Positions 32,847-42,168 of a stretch of 64,000 nt of DNA are shown here, piece after piece. A program made the position numbers and the translations under genes. Below the pieces are notes generated by a model, which had not been told where the DNA came from, searched no databases, and saw nothing but the letters and a program-made list of their open reading frames with translations. Location: NCBI GenBank assembly GCA_021834865.1, contig JAKBRD010000001.1, positions 1-64,000 on the forward strand, read 5' to 3'. How positions within the stretch are numbered: position 1 is the first letter of the stretch; the number at the start of each line of letters is the position of its first letter. The DNA comes from Microcaldota archaeon (GTDB taxonomy: Archaea; Micrarchaeota; Micrarchaeia; Micrarchaeales; Micrarchaeaceae).

Positions 32847-35800
32847 TCTTTGAGCTCATTAGCATCGGTTTTTGCTCCTAAGGCTTTTGCAAGCCCTAAT
32901 CCAAGCCTGGAATTTAATACTATTGGAACATTAAAATCTGCGCAAGCCCTCCTTACACTGTAATCCTTTTCGGGGATGTGTCCGTCAGTAAAAACTATAT
33001 CTATGGTTTTGTCCCTAAGGAAATTCAGTGCTTCTTTTTCCGATAATGCCTCTGCTCCTCTGCTGGCTTCAAAACCTTCTAGGCCATAAAGTTTTAGGCT
33101 TGTCCTATCCTCCAACTCCCTTTCGAGCGTTTCGGTAGCTGCTCCATTCCCATAAACCAACGCGCCCTTTTGCGGCATTCTGTTTGGCTGGGCGGAAATC
33201 CAGCTTTTAAGAAGCGCTGCATCTATGTTCTTATCGAAAGAGGCCACCTCTCCAGTACTTTTCATTTCTGCTCCAAGGCAAGGGTACGCCCCCTTTATCT
33301 GTGCCCATGAGAATTGCGGCGATTTTATCCCATACGCCTTTAGCTTCGGGCTGTAGAATCCGTCCCAGTCAAAATTGTACAAGCATCCCTTCATTGCATA
33401 ATCCAGGATTTCTGTTCCAGTGGCTTTAGAACTGAATGGCATGGACCTGCTTGCCCTTAGGTTAAGCTCTATTACGTAAGGTACTTCATCTTTTATGGCA
33501 AACTGCAGATTGAACGGGCCGCGTATATGCAGCCTTTCCACCAAGCTTTCTGCAATGCTTTTCATCTTTTCAACAACGTGCTCCCTATTCTTGGCCTCTT
33601 TTGACTCTGTCGGGAAAGCCTGCATTGTGGAATCGCCGCTGTGGATTCCTGCCTCCTCTATATGGAAAAGCGGAACCCCGATTATTGATTTTCCATCTGA
33701 CGCGCAATCCAAGTCGGCTTCTTCAGCATCGGATATGAACTTTGATATGACTACTGGCTTGTGCATGTATCGTTTTTCTATTCCCAAAACCTTTCTTCTG
33801 AGCTCGTCTTCATTCTTTACTATCCCCATGGAAGATCCGCTGAGCACAAAGCTAGGCCGGACCATGAGCGGATAACCTGCTCTTGCTGCAAAATTTACTG
33901 CTTCGGATACTGACGCTACGCTCTCCCATTCCGGTTCCTTGATGCCGAGCTCATTTATTATGTTTGAAAATAACTTCCTGTTTTCCGCGCTTTCTATTGC
34001 TTTGTGTCCGCTGCCAAGTATATTTATCCCACTTCCGTGCAATTCCTCGGATATATTGTTGCCTATCTGCCCGGCTGTAAAAACAACTGCATCATTTACG
34101 CCGAAAATCTTCGATATAGAGATTACGGATTCGGCGCCTACGCGATCGAATAACAGTATTTTTGAGAAATTCCAGTCGGTAGATACGGTTTCAGGGTTGC
34201 AGTTTAGCATAACCACGCCTTTTCCCAGCTTCTTAGCCGCGTTTGCAGCCATCACGGTTGCGTAATCAAATTCTACGGAAACGCCTATCCTGAAACACCC
34301 TGCCCCGAGAAAGAGCACGCTATCTTTTCCATCCTGCTTTTCTGCCTCGTCCAAAATTGCATTTCTGGTAAGGTACATGTAATTTGCATCGGAAGGCCAT
34401 TCGCCGGCCAGCGTGTCTATGTGCTTTGCCTTTTGACTGAGACCTTTGTAGCCAAGCTGCTTCTCGGAGAATCCGAGGCCGAGCATGAATTCAACCATCC
34501 CTTTTTTCTTATCCTCTTTCAGATTGCAAAATTCCGCATATTTGCCGACCAAATTCTTAATCTTTTCTAGAAAGAATGCGTTTATTCCCGTTGCATCGTG
34601 AATTTCTCCAACGCTTGCGCCTTCTTCAAAAGCTTTGGCGGCGTAAAGAAACCAATATGGCTTCCTCGTCCTCAGGGACGATACTGCCTCACCTTTGCTC
34701 ATGGTCTTTATCGCTTCGTTCGTGCTTATGACGCCCTCCTCGCCAATATCCAACATTCTTACTGCCTTTTGCAGCGACTCCTCGAAATTCCTGCCTATGC
34801 TCATTACTTCTCCTATGCTTTTCATCTCGCTGCCTACAGAATCCTCAGCCATCTCGAACTTTTTATTGTCCCAACGCGGCATCTTTATCGCAATATAATC
34901 CAGGCTGGGCTCAAAATATGCGCTTGTGCTGTGCGAAATCTCGTTTTGCAGTTCGTGAAGCCTGTATCCAAGCGCCAGCTTTGCCGCTACATACGCTATC
35001 GGATACCCTGTCACCTTGCTTGCTAGCGCAGAGGACCTTGACATCCTCGGGTTGGTTTCTATCACGAAAAATTCGTAGCTGTTTGGATTTAGAGCAAATT
35101 GCACGTTGCATTCTCCTATTAAGCTTATCGATTCGGCTACGCGTATTGCCATGCTTCGCATCTCCTGGTATATGTAGTTGTCCAAGGTCTGAGCGGGAGC
35201 TACTACTACCGATTCTCCGGTATGCGTGCCCATAGGGTCCAGGTTTTCGAGGCACGCGATTATGGCAGTATTTCCATCTTTGTCCCTCATTACTTCGTAT
35301 TCGAGCTCTTTCCAGCCGCTAAGGTACTTTTCAACAAGCGCTTCACCTGTTCCGCTCTGCGCAAACGCTCTTGATATTGAGTTTTCGAACTCCTCCAAGC
35401 TATGTGCTACGAAAGAACCCCGGCCTCCCAAGTTGAAGCTTACCCTGCACATTACCGGGAATCCGAGCTTCTTGGCAGCATCAATCCCCTCTTCGGCGCT
35501 TCTGACCCCGAAGCTAGGGGGAACCGGTATTCCGAGCTTCCTCATCAGCCTTTGGAAATCCGCCCTTCCCAGCGCATTTTTAATCCCGTCAGGAGACGTG
35601 CCAAGAAATTCTACTCCTTTGGCCTGCAGAAATCCTTCGTCCCAAAGCTCTAGGCATGCGCTGAGTGCTGTTTGCCCGCCGAACCCTGGCAGTATCGCAT
35701 CCGGCTTTTCTTTCTCTATTACACGCTTGATATATTCGGAAGATATTGGCAATATGTAAACAGAATCAGCCATTGTGTAGCTGGTCTGCACGGTAGCCAC

Positions 35801-35947
35801 GTTTGGGTTTAGCACAATGCTCTTAATTCTGGAATCCCTGAGCGCACGCAGCGCCTGGGAACTGCTGTAGTCGAATTCCGCTGCCTCTGCTACCTTTATG
35901 CCTCCAGAGCCTATGAGCAGTACCTTATTTTTCTTATCTTTTTCCAC
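32837..35947 (-). CDS. carB: Carbamoyl-phosphate synthase large subunit
   Basis: A 1036-residue protein with two homologous ATP-grasp halves that bind bicarbonate and carbamate and make carbamoyl phosphate for pyrimidines and arginine. The first half opens with KVLLIGSGGIKVAEAAEFDY and contains NPNVATVQTS. The second half restarts near residue 545 with SVLFLGAGCFRIGVSVEFDY and NCNPETVSTDW. The C-terminal allosteric domain ends near LGLGLAKALG. The length is close to the usual 1050-1070. Its start overlaps the end of carA by 14 bases, so the pair is one operon. Confidence 0.96.
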   Translation of the reverse strand: MEKDKKNKVLLIGSGGIKVAEAAEFDYSSSQALRALRDSRIKSIVLNPNVATVQTSYTMADSVYILPISSEYIKRVIEKEKPDAILPGFGGQTALSACLELWDEGFLQAKGVEFLGTSPDGIKNALGRADFQRLMRKLGIPVPPSFGVRSAEEGIDAAKKLGFPVMCRVSFNLGGRGSFVAHSLEEFENSISRAFAQSGTGEALVEKYLSGWKELEYEVMRDKDGNTAIIACLENLDPMGTHTGESVVVAPAQTLDNYIYQEMRSMAIRVAESISLIGECNVQFALNPNSYEFFVIETNPRMSRSSALASKVTGYPIAYVAAKLALGYRLHELQNEISHSTSAYFEPSLDYIAIKMPRWDNKKFEMAEDSVGSEMKSIGEVMSIGRNFEESLQKAVRMLDIGEEGVISTNEAIKTMSKGEAVSSLRTRKPYWFLYAAKAFEEGASVGEIHDATGINAFFLEKIKNLVGKYAEFCNLKEDKKKGMVEFMLGLGFSEKQLGYKGLSQKAKHIDTLAGEWPSDANYMYLTRNAILDEAEKQDGKDSVLFLGAGCFRIGVSVEFDYATVMAANAAKKLGKGVVMLNCNPETVSTDWNFSKILLFDRVGAESVISISKIFGVNDAVVFTAGQIGNNISEELHGSGINILGSGHKAIESAENRKLFSNIINELGIKEPEWESVASVSEAVNFAARAGYPLMVRPSFVLSGSSMGIVKNEDELRRKVLGIEKRYMHKPVVISKFISDAEEADLDCASDGKSIIGVPLFHIEEAGIHSGDSTMQAFPTESKEAKNREHVVEKMKSIAESLVERLHIRGPFNLQFAIKDEVPYVIELNLRASRSMPFSSKATGTEILDYAMKGCLYNFDWDGFYSPKLKAYGIKSPQFSWAQIKGAYPCLGAEMKSTGEVASFDKNIDAALLKSWISAQPNRMPQKGALVYGNGAATETLERELEDRTSLKLYGLEGFEASRGAEALSEKEALNFLRDKTIDIVFTDGHIPEKDYSVRRACADFNVPIVLNSRLGLGLAKALGAKTDANELKDYW

Positions 35948-37031
35948 TGATAAAACCTTTTACTGCAGAATCGAAGAGCTCAAATATTCTAAATCCGTCT
36001 TTAGTTCCAGGCCTTGCCTCAGGGTGGAATTGCGCCGTAATGACGTTATGCCTTTTGATTGCCATTCCTTCTATGGTTTTGTCGTCAAGCGAAACATGTG
36101 AAATCTCAACGCCGTCAGGCACATCTCCAAAAACCGCATAGCCATGGTTGTGCGTCGTTATCATGCACTTTCCTGTATGCAATTCCATTACTCCTTTGTT
36201 TATTGCCCTGTGCCCGAAGCCCATTTTCCTTATCTCCATTCCCGACGCCATGGCTATAAGCTGATGTCCCAAGCATATGCCCAAAACCGGTATGTTATGT
36301 TCCATCAGCTTAGCAACGGTTTCGGTCTCTCTGCTTAGCAGCAATGGGTTTCCGGGCCCGTTGGTCAGAACTATGCCCATTGGGTCATAGGAGAGTACCT
36401 GTTCTTCGGTTGCATCATGCGGCAACCTGACTATTGAATATCCCATCGAATATATGCATTCCAAAATTCCTTCCTTCAAGCCATAATCTATGACTGCAAT
36501 TCTTGGCCCTTTGTTCTCGTAAATTAATGGTTGTTTTATCGATACCATGTCTACAAAATTTATGCTTTCGTAATTTCTGACTTTATTAAACTCTTTCGAA
36601 TTAGAAATGATGCCTGCCATTGTGCCCTTCTCACGTATGTGCAGCGCAAGAGCCCTCGTATCTATTCCGGATATTCCCGGAACGTTCTCATCATCGAGCC
36701 ATCTCTCAAGGCTTTTTCCAGAATTCCATTCCGAGCCATTGGTTATCTCGCCTACTATCAGCCCAGAAACCTGTATATCTTCAGATTCAAAATTAGTGAG
36801 TATTCCGTTACGCCTGATTTTTTCCGGCACACCATAATTCCCTACGAGCGGATGTGTTATTGTGAGAATCTGGCCTTTATAAGACGGATCAGAGAGCGAT
36901 TCAACGTATCCGTTCATTGAAGTAGTAAAGACTACTTCGCCTTCTGCATCAGAATGGGAGCCAAAGCGGGTTCCAGGATAAACAGAACCGTCTTCAAGAA
37001 CGAGGTAAGCAGCATCGTTTCTCTCAGACAT
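35934..37031 (-). CDS. carA: Carbamoyl-phosphate synthase small (glutaminase) subunit
   Basis: The 365-residue subunit releases ammonia from glutamine for CarB. The N-terminal EDGSVYPGTRFG and GEVVFTTSMNGYVE segments are diagnostic. The class I amidotransferase nucleophile sits in GICLGHQ near residue 250, with His and Glu in the late QFHPEARPG. The ATG at 37031 is preceded by TATAAATATG about 25 bases upstream, near 37060-37070, suggesting a leaderless transcript that drives carA-carB. Confidence 0.96.
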   Translation of the reverse strand: MSERNDAAYLVLEDGSVYPGTRFGSHSDAEGEVVFTTSMNGYVESLSDPSYKGQILTITHPLVGNYGVPEKIRRNGILTNFESEDIQVSGLIVGEITNGSEWNSGKSLERWLDDENVPGISGIDTRALALHIREKGTMAGIISNSKEFNKVRNYESINFVDMVSIKQPLIYENKGPRIAVIDYGLKEGILECIYSMGYSIVRLPHDATEEQVLSYDPMGIVLTNGPGNPLLLSRETETVAKLMEHNIPVLGICLGHQLIAMASGMEIRKMGFGHRAINKGVMELHTGKCMITTHNHGYAVFGDVPDGVEISHVSLDDKTIEGMAIKRHNVITAQFHPEARPGTKDGFRIFELFDSAVKGFISGKR

Positions 37032-37079
37032 CTAATCTGTATAGGGATTTAACTGTACTATTATAAATATGCTACGCAA

Positions 37080-38087
37080 TCAGCCATAGTATCCGAAAGT
37101 CCCAAGAGCCTTTATATATGGCGTGCTCTGGGATATTGAGGTATAATATTCCAGTGTTAGGTTTCCTAATACTGAATTATTTACTTCCTTCACTCCTCCA
37201 ATTTTGACTTTAACTAAGCTATTGGTGCTAAAGTTTCCTATGTAATATGACGGATCCGCAGTGCTCAGGTTTTGACCGAACGGTACAAAGAACAGCCTGC
37301 TCTTTATCATGCTAATCCCTGTAGACTGGGCTACACCGGCAGAAATAACTCCGTTGGAGAAAGAAGTATTTGAGCATACAAATCCAGTATTCGGGATGCA
37401 GTATGAAGATATCGCAGGGCTTGTGCTGCTTAACACTGGCAGCAAGAAGATAAATTCTATCGCAACAATTATTATGCTCAGTACTATACCGGATATTAAT
37501 ATTCCTCCGAAGGCTCTCCATCCGCTTACCTGCTGCTGCCTTGCCATAGATATTATCAAAACGATAAAGCTCCATATTGATGCCACAATTGCAACTACCT
37601 CGCCCAAAATAGGTATGAAAAAGGCCCACATCAACAGCATTGCGGGAAAAGTCGCATACATGGTGGCCGTTATGGTTTTTGATATGTCATTTTTCCAAAG
37701 CTTGAAAAGCGTTTTCGCAAAGAAATGGTATATTGCCCCGTCAACGATTATGCCTATTGGTATGAGCAGCAGGACATAGGCAAGCCCAAGCACTGCGCCG
37801 AATATTCCCATGAGCGCAGGTGCATAAGCTGCTATCCCACTCAAAAACGGGCTAAACGCGCCGAATATTCCCAAGGCAATGCTTCCGAATGCAAATAGCA
37901 GAACAAATCCAAGAACTGCTGCAGCTATTGCAGGGATTATTGCCGCTTTATAATAGAATGCTATGGCATCGCCTACGCCGTAGCTCTGATTTACGCTGCT
38001 AGGATGCAGAGCTATATCCAAAGCTTTTTTGGTATAGCCCCAGAACGAAAGCCCCTTATTATTCGTTGCGCCGTTTGTCAAACCCAT
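37080..38087 (-). CDS. Yip1-like membrane protein
   Basis: A 335-residue protein with about five membrane segments in residues 45-220 and a C-terminal extracellular region with NxS sequons and two cysteines. The N-terminal ALDIALHPSSVNQSYGVGDAI and the helix pattern with IVDGAIYHFFAKTLF resemble Yip1-domain proteins of archaea. The assignment is by pattern only. It is encoded upstream of the CDP-alcohol phosphotransferase region on the same strand but separated by an AT-rich gap. Confidence 0.55.
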   Translation of the reverse strand: MGLTNGATNNKGLSFWGYTKKALDIALHPSSVNQSYGVGDAIAFYYKAAIIPAIAAAVLGFVLLFAFGSIALGIFGAFSPFLSGIAAYAPALMGIFGAVLGLAYVLLLIPIGIIVDGAIYHFFAKTLFKLWKNDISKTITATMYATFPAMLLMWAFFIPILGEVVAIVASIWSFIVLIISMARQQQVSGWRAFGGILISGIVLSIIIVAIEFIFLLPVLSSTSPAISSYCIPNTGFVCSNTSFSNGVISAGVAQSTGISMIKSRLFFVPFGQNLSTADPSYYIGNFSTNSLVKVKIGGVKEVNNSVLGNLTLEYYTSISQSTPYIKALGTFGYYG

Positions 38088-38144
38088 GCAATCACTAATC
38101 GTTGAATAATCTCAAACAAGCTATAAATATGCTGTCTTTTCATC

Positions 38145-38789
38145 TCAGCTGTGCAAAGCCTCGAAGATTTCAGCAATTCCCCTTATGAGTATGTAGGCCG
38201 TAAGTATGCCTATGAGCACATAGCCTATCCAGAGCGGGTATGAAAGCACGTACACAAGCACCAGGTATGCGAAGGTTACGAACTTGGTTATCTGTATGCC
38301 TGCCCTGCTTACGTTCGAAGCGTAGAGAGAGCGCGCAATCCTGGAATGCATCTTTGAAGATGTCCCTCTCGCGCCGAGCAATGCATCGGCAAACGAATGC
38401 CTTATGATTATTATGAAGAGTACGAACAGCGGGACTATGTGGAGGAAAGTAAATGTGACCCATAGAACATATTCGCTTATCCTGTCTCCTGCTATGTCTA
38501 TTCTTGGGCCGTAAGGCGCATTTTCGCTCACGTGCTGCTTGATTTTGTGTACTACCTCCCATTCCTTTTTGTTTCCGGTTGCAGCCCTGACATAAGTTAT
38601 GAAGCCGATTTTTCCATTGCTCTCCTCTCTAACTGCGAAATATCCATCTATCGCATCGGAGAGCATCGCAATTGCAAGCAGTATTATTATCGCGAATGCG
38701 TCAAATTTTGCAATCACCAAGTAAGCGACAACTATTATAAGTGCGGTTCTGATGTATGTAACCAGGTCAGCGCTCCTTATTTTCGTCAA
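38145..38789 (-). CDS. CDP-alcohol phosphotransferase family membrane protein with insertion
   Basis: A 214-residue membrane protein. The CDP-alcohol phosphotransferase signature D-x2-DG-x2-AR...G-x3-D-x3-D is present as SDAIDGYFAVR and, later, YGPRIDIAGD. The four Asp residues needed for metal and CDP binding are kept, but about 37 residues separate Arg from the following Gly, where eight is usual. Such enzymes make archaeal phospholipids (for example archaetidylinositol or archaetidylserine). The Lrp-type regulator gene is 26 bases upstream on the same strand. Confidence 0.75.
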   Translation of the reverse strand: MTKIRSADLVTYIRTALIIVVAYLVIAKFDAFAIIILLAIAMLSDAIDGYFAVREESNGKIGFITYVRAATGNKKEWEVVHKIKQHVSENAPYGPRIDIAGDRISEYVLWVTFTFLHIVPLFVLFIIIIRHSFADALLGARGTSSKMHSRIARSLYASNVSRAGIQITKFVTFAYLVLVYVLSYPLWIGYVLIGILTAYILIRGIAEIFEALHS

Positions 38790-38815
38790 GACACCTTTTG
38801 GATTTATATCGATCT

Positions 38816-39790
38816 TTATTGTATGTAATTCCTTTTGATATTCAGCTTCCTGAAAGGCATTATGCCCTTCAGCGCTTTTAGGATTCTAGCGCTTGTAATG
38901 CTAACATTATCTTTTCCAAAAGCCCTTATATGTTTTTCTACGGTATTCTCAACCGCATCCTCTTCATTCTTGAAGATCCCAATGCCTAAAAATTTGTAAC
39001 TTCCGCTAAGCAGCGAAATGTTCTGGAATGTATTGAGGATTCCCAATCTATCGGCATCGAAATAATCATAGAGCCTCAGGCTTGCCTTGTACCTCGTTTT
39101 GCTGTTGAAAACATAGTTTGACAGGTATGCAATAGCATAGGATCGCGTCGGTTTCTGCGACGCTACCGTAAAACGCCTTATAATTCCTTCTTCTGCAAGC
39201 TTCCTCATCCTGTATCTTATGGTCTCTCCGTTTATGCGGGTTTTTTGTCCCAGCTCTTTAATGCTAGCGCGTGAATTGGTGTTTAGCTCTGTTATAAGCA
39301 TTTTGTCCTCATCATTCAGTCCTGATGCAGTAACAAAGCCGTTATCCACCGGAAAAAATCCGAAGCGCATCTTTGCGATTTCCGAAGCCATTAATTTCGG
39401 CCTGTATTCGCATATCTGGTCTATGAACGAGTTTTCCCAGCCGAAGTATTCTACGCTTGTCTTGGAAAGCACCTGCAGCATAATGTCGAAATCTCCCTTG
39501 CACGAGCAGGCGAAATTTATTCCAGGGTTGCGGCTTATTATATCCTCTATTTTTTTGAAATCGGCCTTTTTTCCAAGTTTTACAATTACGTTGTGCATTA
39601 CTGGATATCCTAGCTTGGCTTCGTCGAGCTCCAGTACGAATTTAAGCCCGAGCCCTTCGGTCAGGCTTTCAAGTATTTTCGATGTAGAAGGCCTCGAAAC
39701 TCCGGATATCCTGGAAAGGTCCGAAATGCTAATTCTGGAATTTGTGCTCAGGAGTTCTGTTATTATTTCGCTGGCGCCCTGCAGTTTCAT
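38816..39790 (-). CDS. Lrp/AsnC-type transcriptional regulator with two HTH segments
   Basis: A 324-residue protein with an N-terminal helix-turn-helix (ISISDLSRISGVSRPSTSKIL) and a second one near residue 170 (ASIKELGQKTRINGETIRYRM). The latter is of the Lrp/AsnC type and is followed by AEEGIIRRFTV. The ATG at 39790 immediately follows the cysN stop codon at 39791-39793, so the regulator is translationally linked to the sulfate-activation genes. It could respond to a sulfur or amino acid signal, which is inference. Double-headed Lrp-like proteins are common in archaea. Confidence 0.7.
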   Translation of the reverse strand: MKLQGASEIITELLSTNSRISISDLSRISGVSRPSTSKILESLTEGLGLKFVLELDEAKLGYPVMHNVIVKLGKKADFKKIEDIISRNPGINFACSCKGDFDIMLQVLSKTSVEYFGWENSFIDQICEYRPKLMASEIAKMRFGFFPVDNGFVTASGLNDEDKMLITELNTNSRASIKELGQKTRINGETIRYRMRKLAEEGIIRRFTVASQKPTRSYAIAYLSNYVFNSKTRYKASLRLYDYFDADRLGILNTFQNISLLSGSYKFLGIGIFKNEEDAVENTVEKHIRAFGKDNVSITSARILKALKGIMPFRKLNIKRNYIQ

Positions 39791-41011
39791 CTATCCAAGC
39801 ACCTTTTCCACAACCCCTATCCCTGCAAACTTGCCGGCGCTGTAGACAACGAACCTGCCTAGGTCCCTAAAGCTCGAAAATTCTTCAACCGCTATCTTTT
39901 TTTCCAGCCTTATTATGCACTCTGCAGCGTCCAGGGCTTTTGGCTTTTGCGTATTCTTGGGTTTTCCTGTGACGGTGTCTATAATTTTGTCCAGGCTTAT
40001 CCTCGCCTTGGTCCCATTGCCGTTGAACCTGAGCTCAACGCTACCGTTTACCGGTTTTACGAAGAAAAGCATGGTGCTTATAGCGTTTGCAGACTTTGTC
40101 ATGTTGGTATTGCTTATTACCTCGCCGCGCATGTTGCCCATATCCTGCGATATGTTTATCGCTATGTTCTCCTCTGCCTTCGCGCTGCGTGCCTCTCTGC
40201 CTTTAACATAAAGCCTTTTTACGGTTGCCTTCTTGTTGATCGGCAGTATCCTTATGCTTGAACCTATTTCTATGGTGCCGCTCAGCACCTTAGCCGTGTA
40301 CGCAGTTCCGTTTTCCGTCTCTAGCGTTCCCTGGATTATCGCCCTGAGCGGCATCTTTCCAGTAGAACTCTTCGTATGGCACGTAAGGAGCAGTTCCATG
40401 AGGGGCTTGCCTCTGTACCAGTGCATGTTCTCCGACTTTGAAACTATGTTCTCCGACTTATACGCGGATATTGGGACGAAGTTTACGCTTTGGGAATGGA
40501 CACCTATATCGTCAAGATAAGCAGCTATGTCGTTCTTTATCATTTCATAATCATTCTGCGAATAGCTTATGGTGTCCATCTTGTTGACAGCAACTATGAA
40601 ATGCCTTATTCCAAGCATTTTAGCAAGAAAAAGGTGCCTCTTCGTCTGCGGCTTTATGCCCTCATCCTTCGCAGCCGATACTACAAGCACCGCAGTGTTC
40701 GCGTAGGATGCCCCGCTAAGCATATTCTTTATCAGCTCTTCGTGCCCAGGGACGTCTATGAGCTCAAAGGCCTTTCCCATATATTTTATCTGCGCCCTGG
40801 CTGTATCTATCGTGAGGCCTCCCTCGCGCTCCTCGGAAAACGCATCCAGTATGAACGCCGGCTCGAACTGCTTCCCAAGCTTTTTGCTTGTGTTCTTTGC
40901 GTCCGCAATGCGTTCCTCCGTGGCGGACCCAGTGCTCATAAGAAGGGACCCTATCAGTGTGGACTTGCCGTGGTCTTTGTGCCCCAGCATGGTTATCTGT
41001 TGGATGTGCAT
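39791..41011 (-). CDS. cysN: Sulfate adenylyltransferase GTPase subunit-like (CysN) protein
   Basis: A translation-factor-type GTPase of 406 residues. G1 is GHKDHGKST (residues 10-18), switch I carries GGLTID, G3 is DVPGHEEL and G4 NKMD. The following beta-barrel domains match EF1A/CysN. Its pairing with cysD nine bases upstream identifies it as the GTPase of the CysDN ATP sulfurylase, which makes adenylylsulfate. It is shorter than bacterial CysN (about 475 residues), and an eEF1A-like protein is the main alternative reading of the sequence alone. Confidence 0.78.
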   Translation of the reverse strand: MHIQQITMLGHKDHGKSTLIGSLLMSTGSATEERIADAKNTSKKLGKQFEPAFILDAFSEEREGGLTIDTARAQIKYMGKAFELIDVPGHEELIKNMLSGASYANTAVLVVSAAKDEGIKPQTKRHLFLAKMLGIRHFIVAVNKMDTISYSQNDYEMIKNDIAAYLDDIGVHSQSVNFVPISAYKSENIVSKSENMHWYRGKPLMELLLTCHTKSSTGKMPLRAIIQGTLETENGTAYTAKVLSGTIEIGSSIRILPINKKATVKRLYVKGREARSAKAEENIAINISQDMGNMRGEVISNTNMTKSANAISTMLFFVKPVNGSVELRFNGNGTKARISLDKIIDTVTGKPKNTQKPKALDAAECIIRLEKKIAVEEFSSFRDLGRFVVYSAGKFAGIGVVEKVLG

Positions 41012-41020
41012 GCAAATACC

Positions 41021-41824
41021 TCACATATAGCCGAGCGCCCTCAGCTTTTCCATTATGTAGGCCGTCTCCTTGTCCTGCTGCCTTCCGCTCCTTTCTTCAA
41101 CTTTAGTGTTCTTGAGCTCGTTTATTATCTTGTCAATGCTGTCGGCGTTTGACTTTATTGGCACAGTGCAGTGCGTGCAGCCAAGGCTCCTGTACCTAGT
41201 CCCATCCCTAGCGAAGTAGAGGCTGTTTATCGGTATCTTTTCGCGTTTTATATAGTTCCATATATCTATCTCGTTCCAGTCAAGCAGCGGGTGCACGCGT
41301 ATGTGGCCCCCATTGCTCTGCTTTGACGAATAATCGTTCCACAGCTCCGCGGGCTGGTTCTTGTACTTCCACTTGAAATCCTTCGTCCTTGGGGATATGT
41401 ATCTCTCCTTTCCCCTTATCCCGTGCTCGTCCCTCCTTATTGAAACTATGAGGGCATCGAAGCCCCGCTCTCTCATTATCTTCTTGAGCGCTACAGTCTT
41501 ATTTGCTCCGCAGCAGGCGTATCCGGATATTTCAGGCTTTATCTCGCTATTTTGTACTATAAGATCGAGCTTCCACTGCTTTGCCAGTTTCTCCCTGAAC
41601 TCGTAAGTTTCAGGAAAGTCTATCCCATTGTCAATATGTATTACAGGGAATGGCACCTTTCCCATGAAGGCCTTGCGGGCCAGCGCCAGCATTACCGTGC
41701 TGTCTTTTCCCATGCTCCAAAGTGCGGCGATGTTTCCGAAGCGCTCCTTGGCTTCCCTCATTATATATATACTCTTTTCCTCTAACTCGTCAAGGTTTTG
41801 CTCTATCATGTAAACCAGCTCCAT
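41021..41824 (-). CDS. cysD: Sulfate adenylyltransferase subunit 2 (CysD) / PAPS-reductase family
   Basis: A 267-residue PP-loop enzyme. The SMGKDST loop (residues 37-43) binds ATP, and VSIRRDEHGIRGKER and VHPLLDWNEIDIWNYI are typical of CysD. The C-terminal SGRQQDKETAYIMEKLRALGYM follows the CysD pattern, with RQ, D and the terminal GY/GYF element seen in E. coli. The protein also contains a CTHC and a CC pair that could bind metal. An alternative start is ATG at 41809. It is followed by cysN and preceded by an RHH gene whose C-terminus ends in the same eight residues. Confidence 0.88.
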   Translation of the reverse strand: MELVYMIEQNLDELEEKSIYIMREAKERFGNIAALWSMGKDSTVMLALARKAFMGKVPFPVIHIDNGIDFPETYEFREKLAKQWKLDLIVQNSEIKPEISGYACCGANKTVALKKIMRERGFDALIVSIRRDEHGIRGKERYISPRTKDFKWKYKNQPAELWNDYSSKQSNGGHIRVHPLLDWNEIDIWNYIKREKIPINSLYFARDGTRYRSLGCTHCTVPIKSNADSIDKIINELKNTKVEERSGRQQDKETAYIMEKLRALGYM

Positions 41825-41836
41825 TGCGTTTAATCG

Positions 41837-42064
41837 TCACATATAGCCGAGTGCCCTCAGCTTCTTCACTATCGTGCTGTCTTCGGATTTTTTCCCTCCC
41901 TTTTTTGAGTTCAGTTCGGCCGTAGTCTCCCTAAGGATATATGTTGCGTAATCCGAAACAGAAGAAAATCCTGTGTCCTCTATGCTTTTTTTTATGCTCT
42001 CGAACAGCGGCGCAGGTATGGTTATTGTTGTATATTTCCTCTTTTCCTTTTCTGACGCGGCCAT
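41837..42064 (-). CDS. Ribbon-helix-helix protein with CysD-like C-terminal tail
   Basis: The 75-residue protein has a basic N-terminus, then YTTITIPAPLFESIKKSIED and VSDYATYILRE, a pattern of one strand and two helices as in ribbon-helix-helix DNA-binding proteins. The last residues STIVKKLRALGYM end with the same KLRALGYM as the neighbouring CysD. The ATG at 42064 is chosen over an upstream start at 42106, whose 14 extra residues are not conserved-looking. A TATA-like GTTATAAC lies about 25 bases upstream. It is the likely regulator at the head of the cysDN operon. Confidence 0.7.
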   Translation of the reverse strand: MAASEKEKRKYTTITIPAPLFESIKKSIEDTGFSSVSDYATYILRETTAELNSKKGGKKSEDSTIVKKLRALGYM

Positions 42065-42168
42065 GATATCATCTATGTATTTTAATGTTATAACATAATA
42101 ATACATTAATATATAAAAAGGTTTGTGGTGTGTGCCTTATGAATTCTGAAAAAAAGCTCGCAGATGTT

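Noticed and set aside
40490..41152. 220-codon plus-strand frame
   Set aside because: It is antisense to the cysN/cysD genes, which have unmistakable GTPase and PP-loop motifs.
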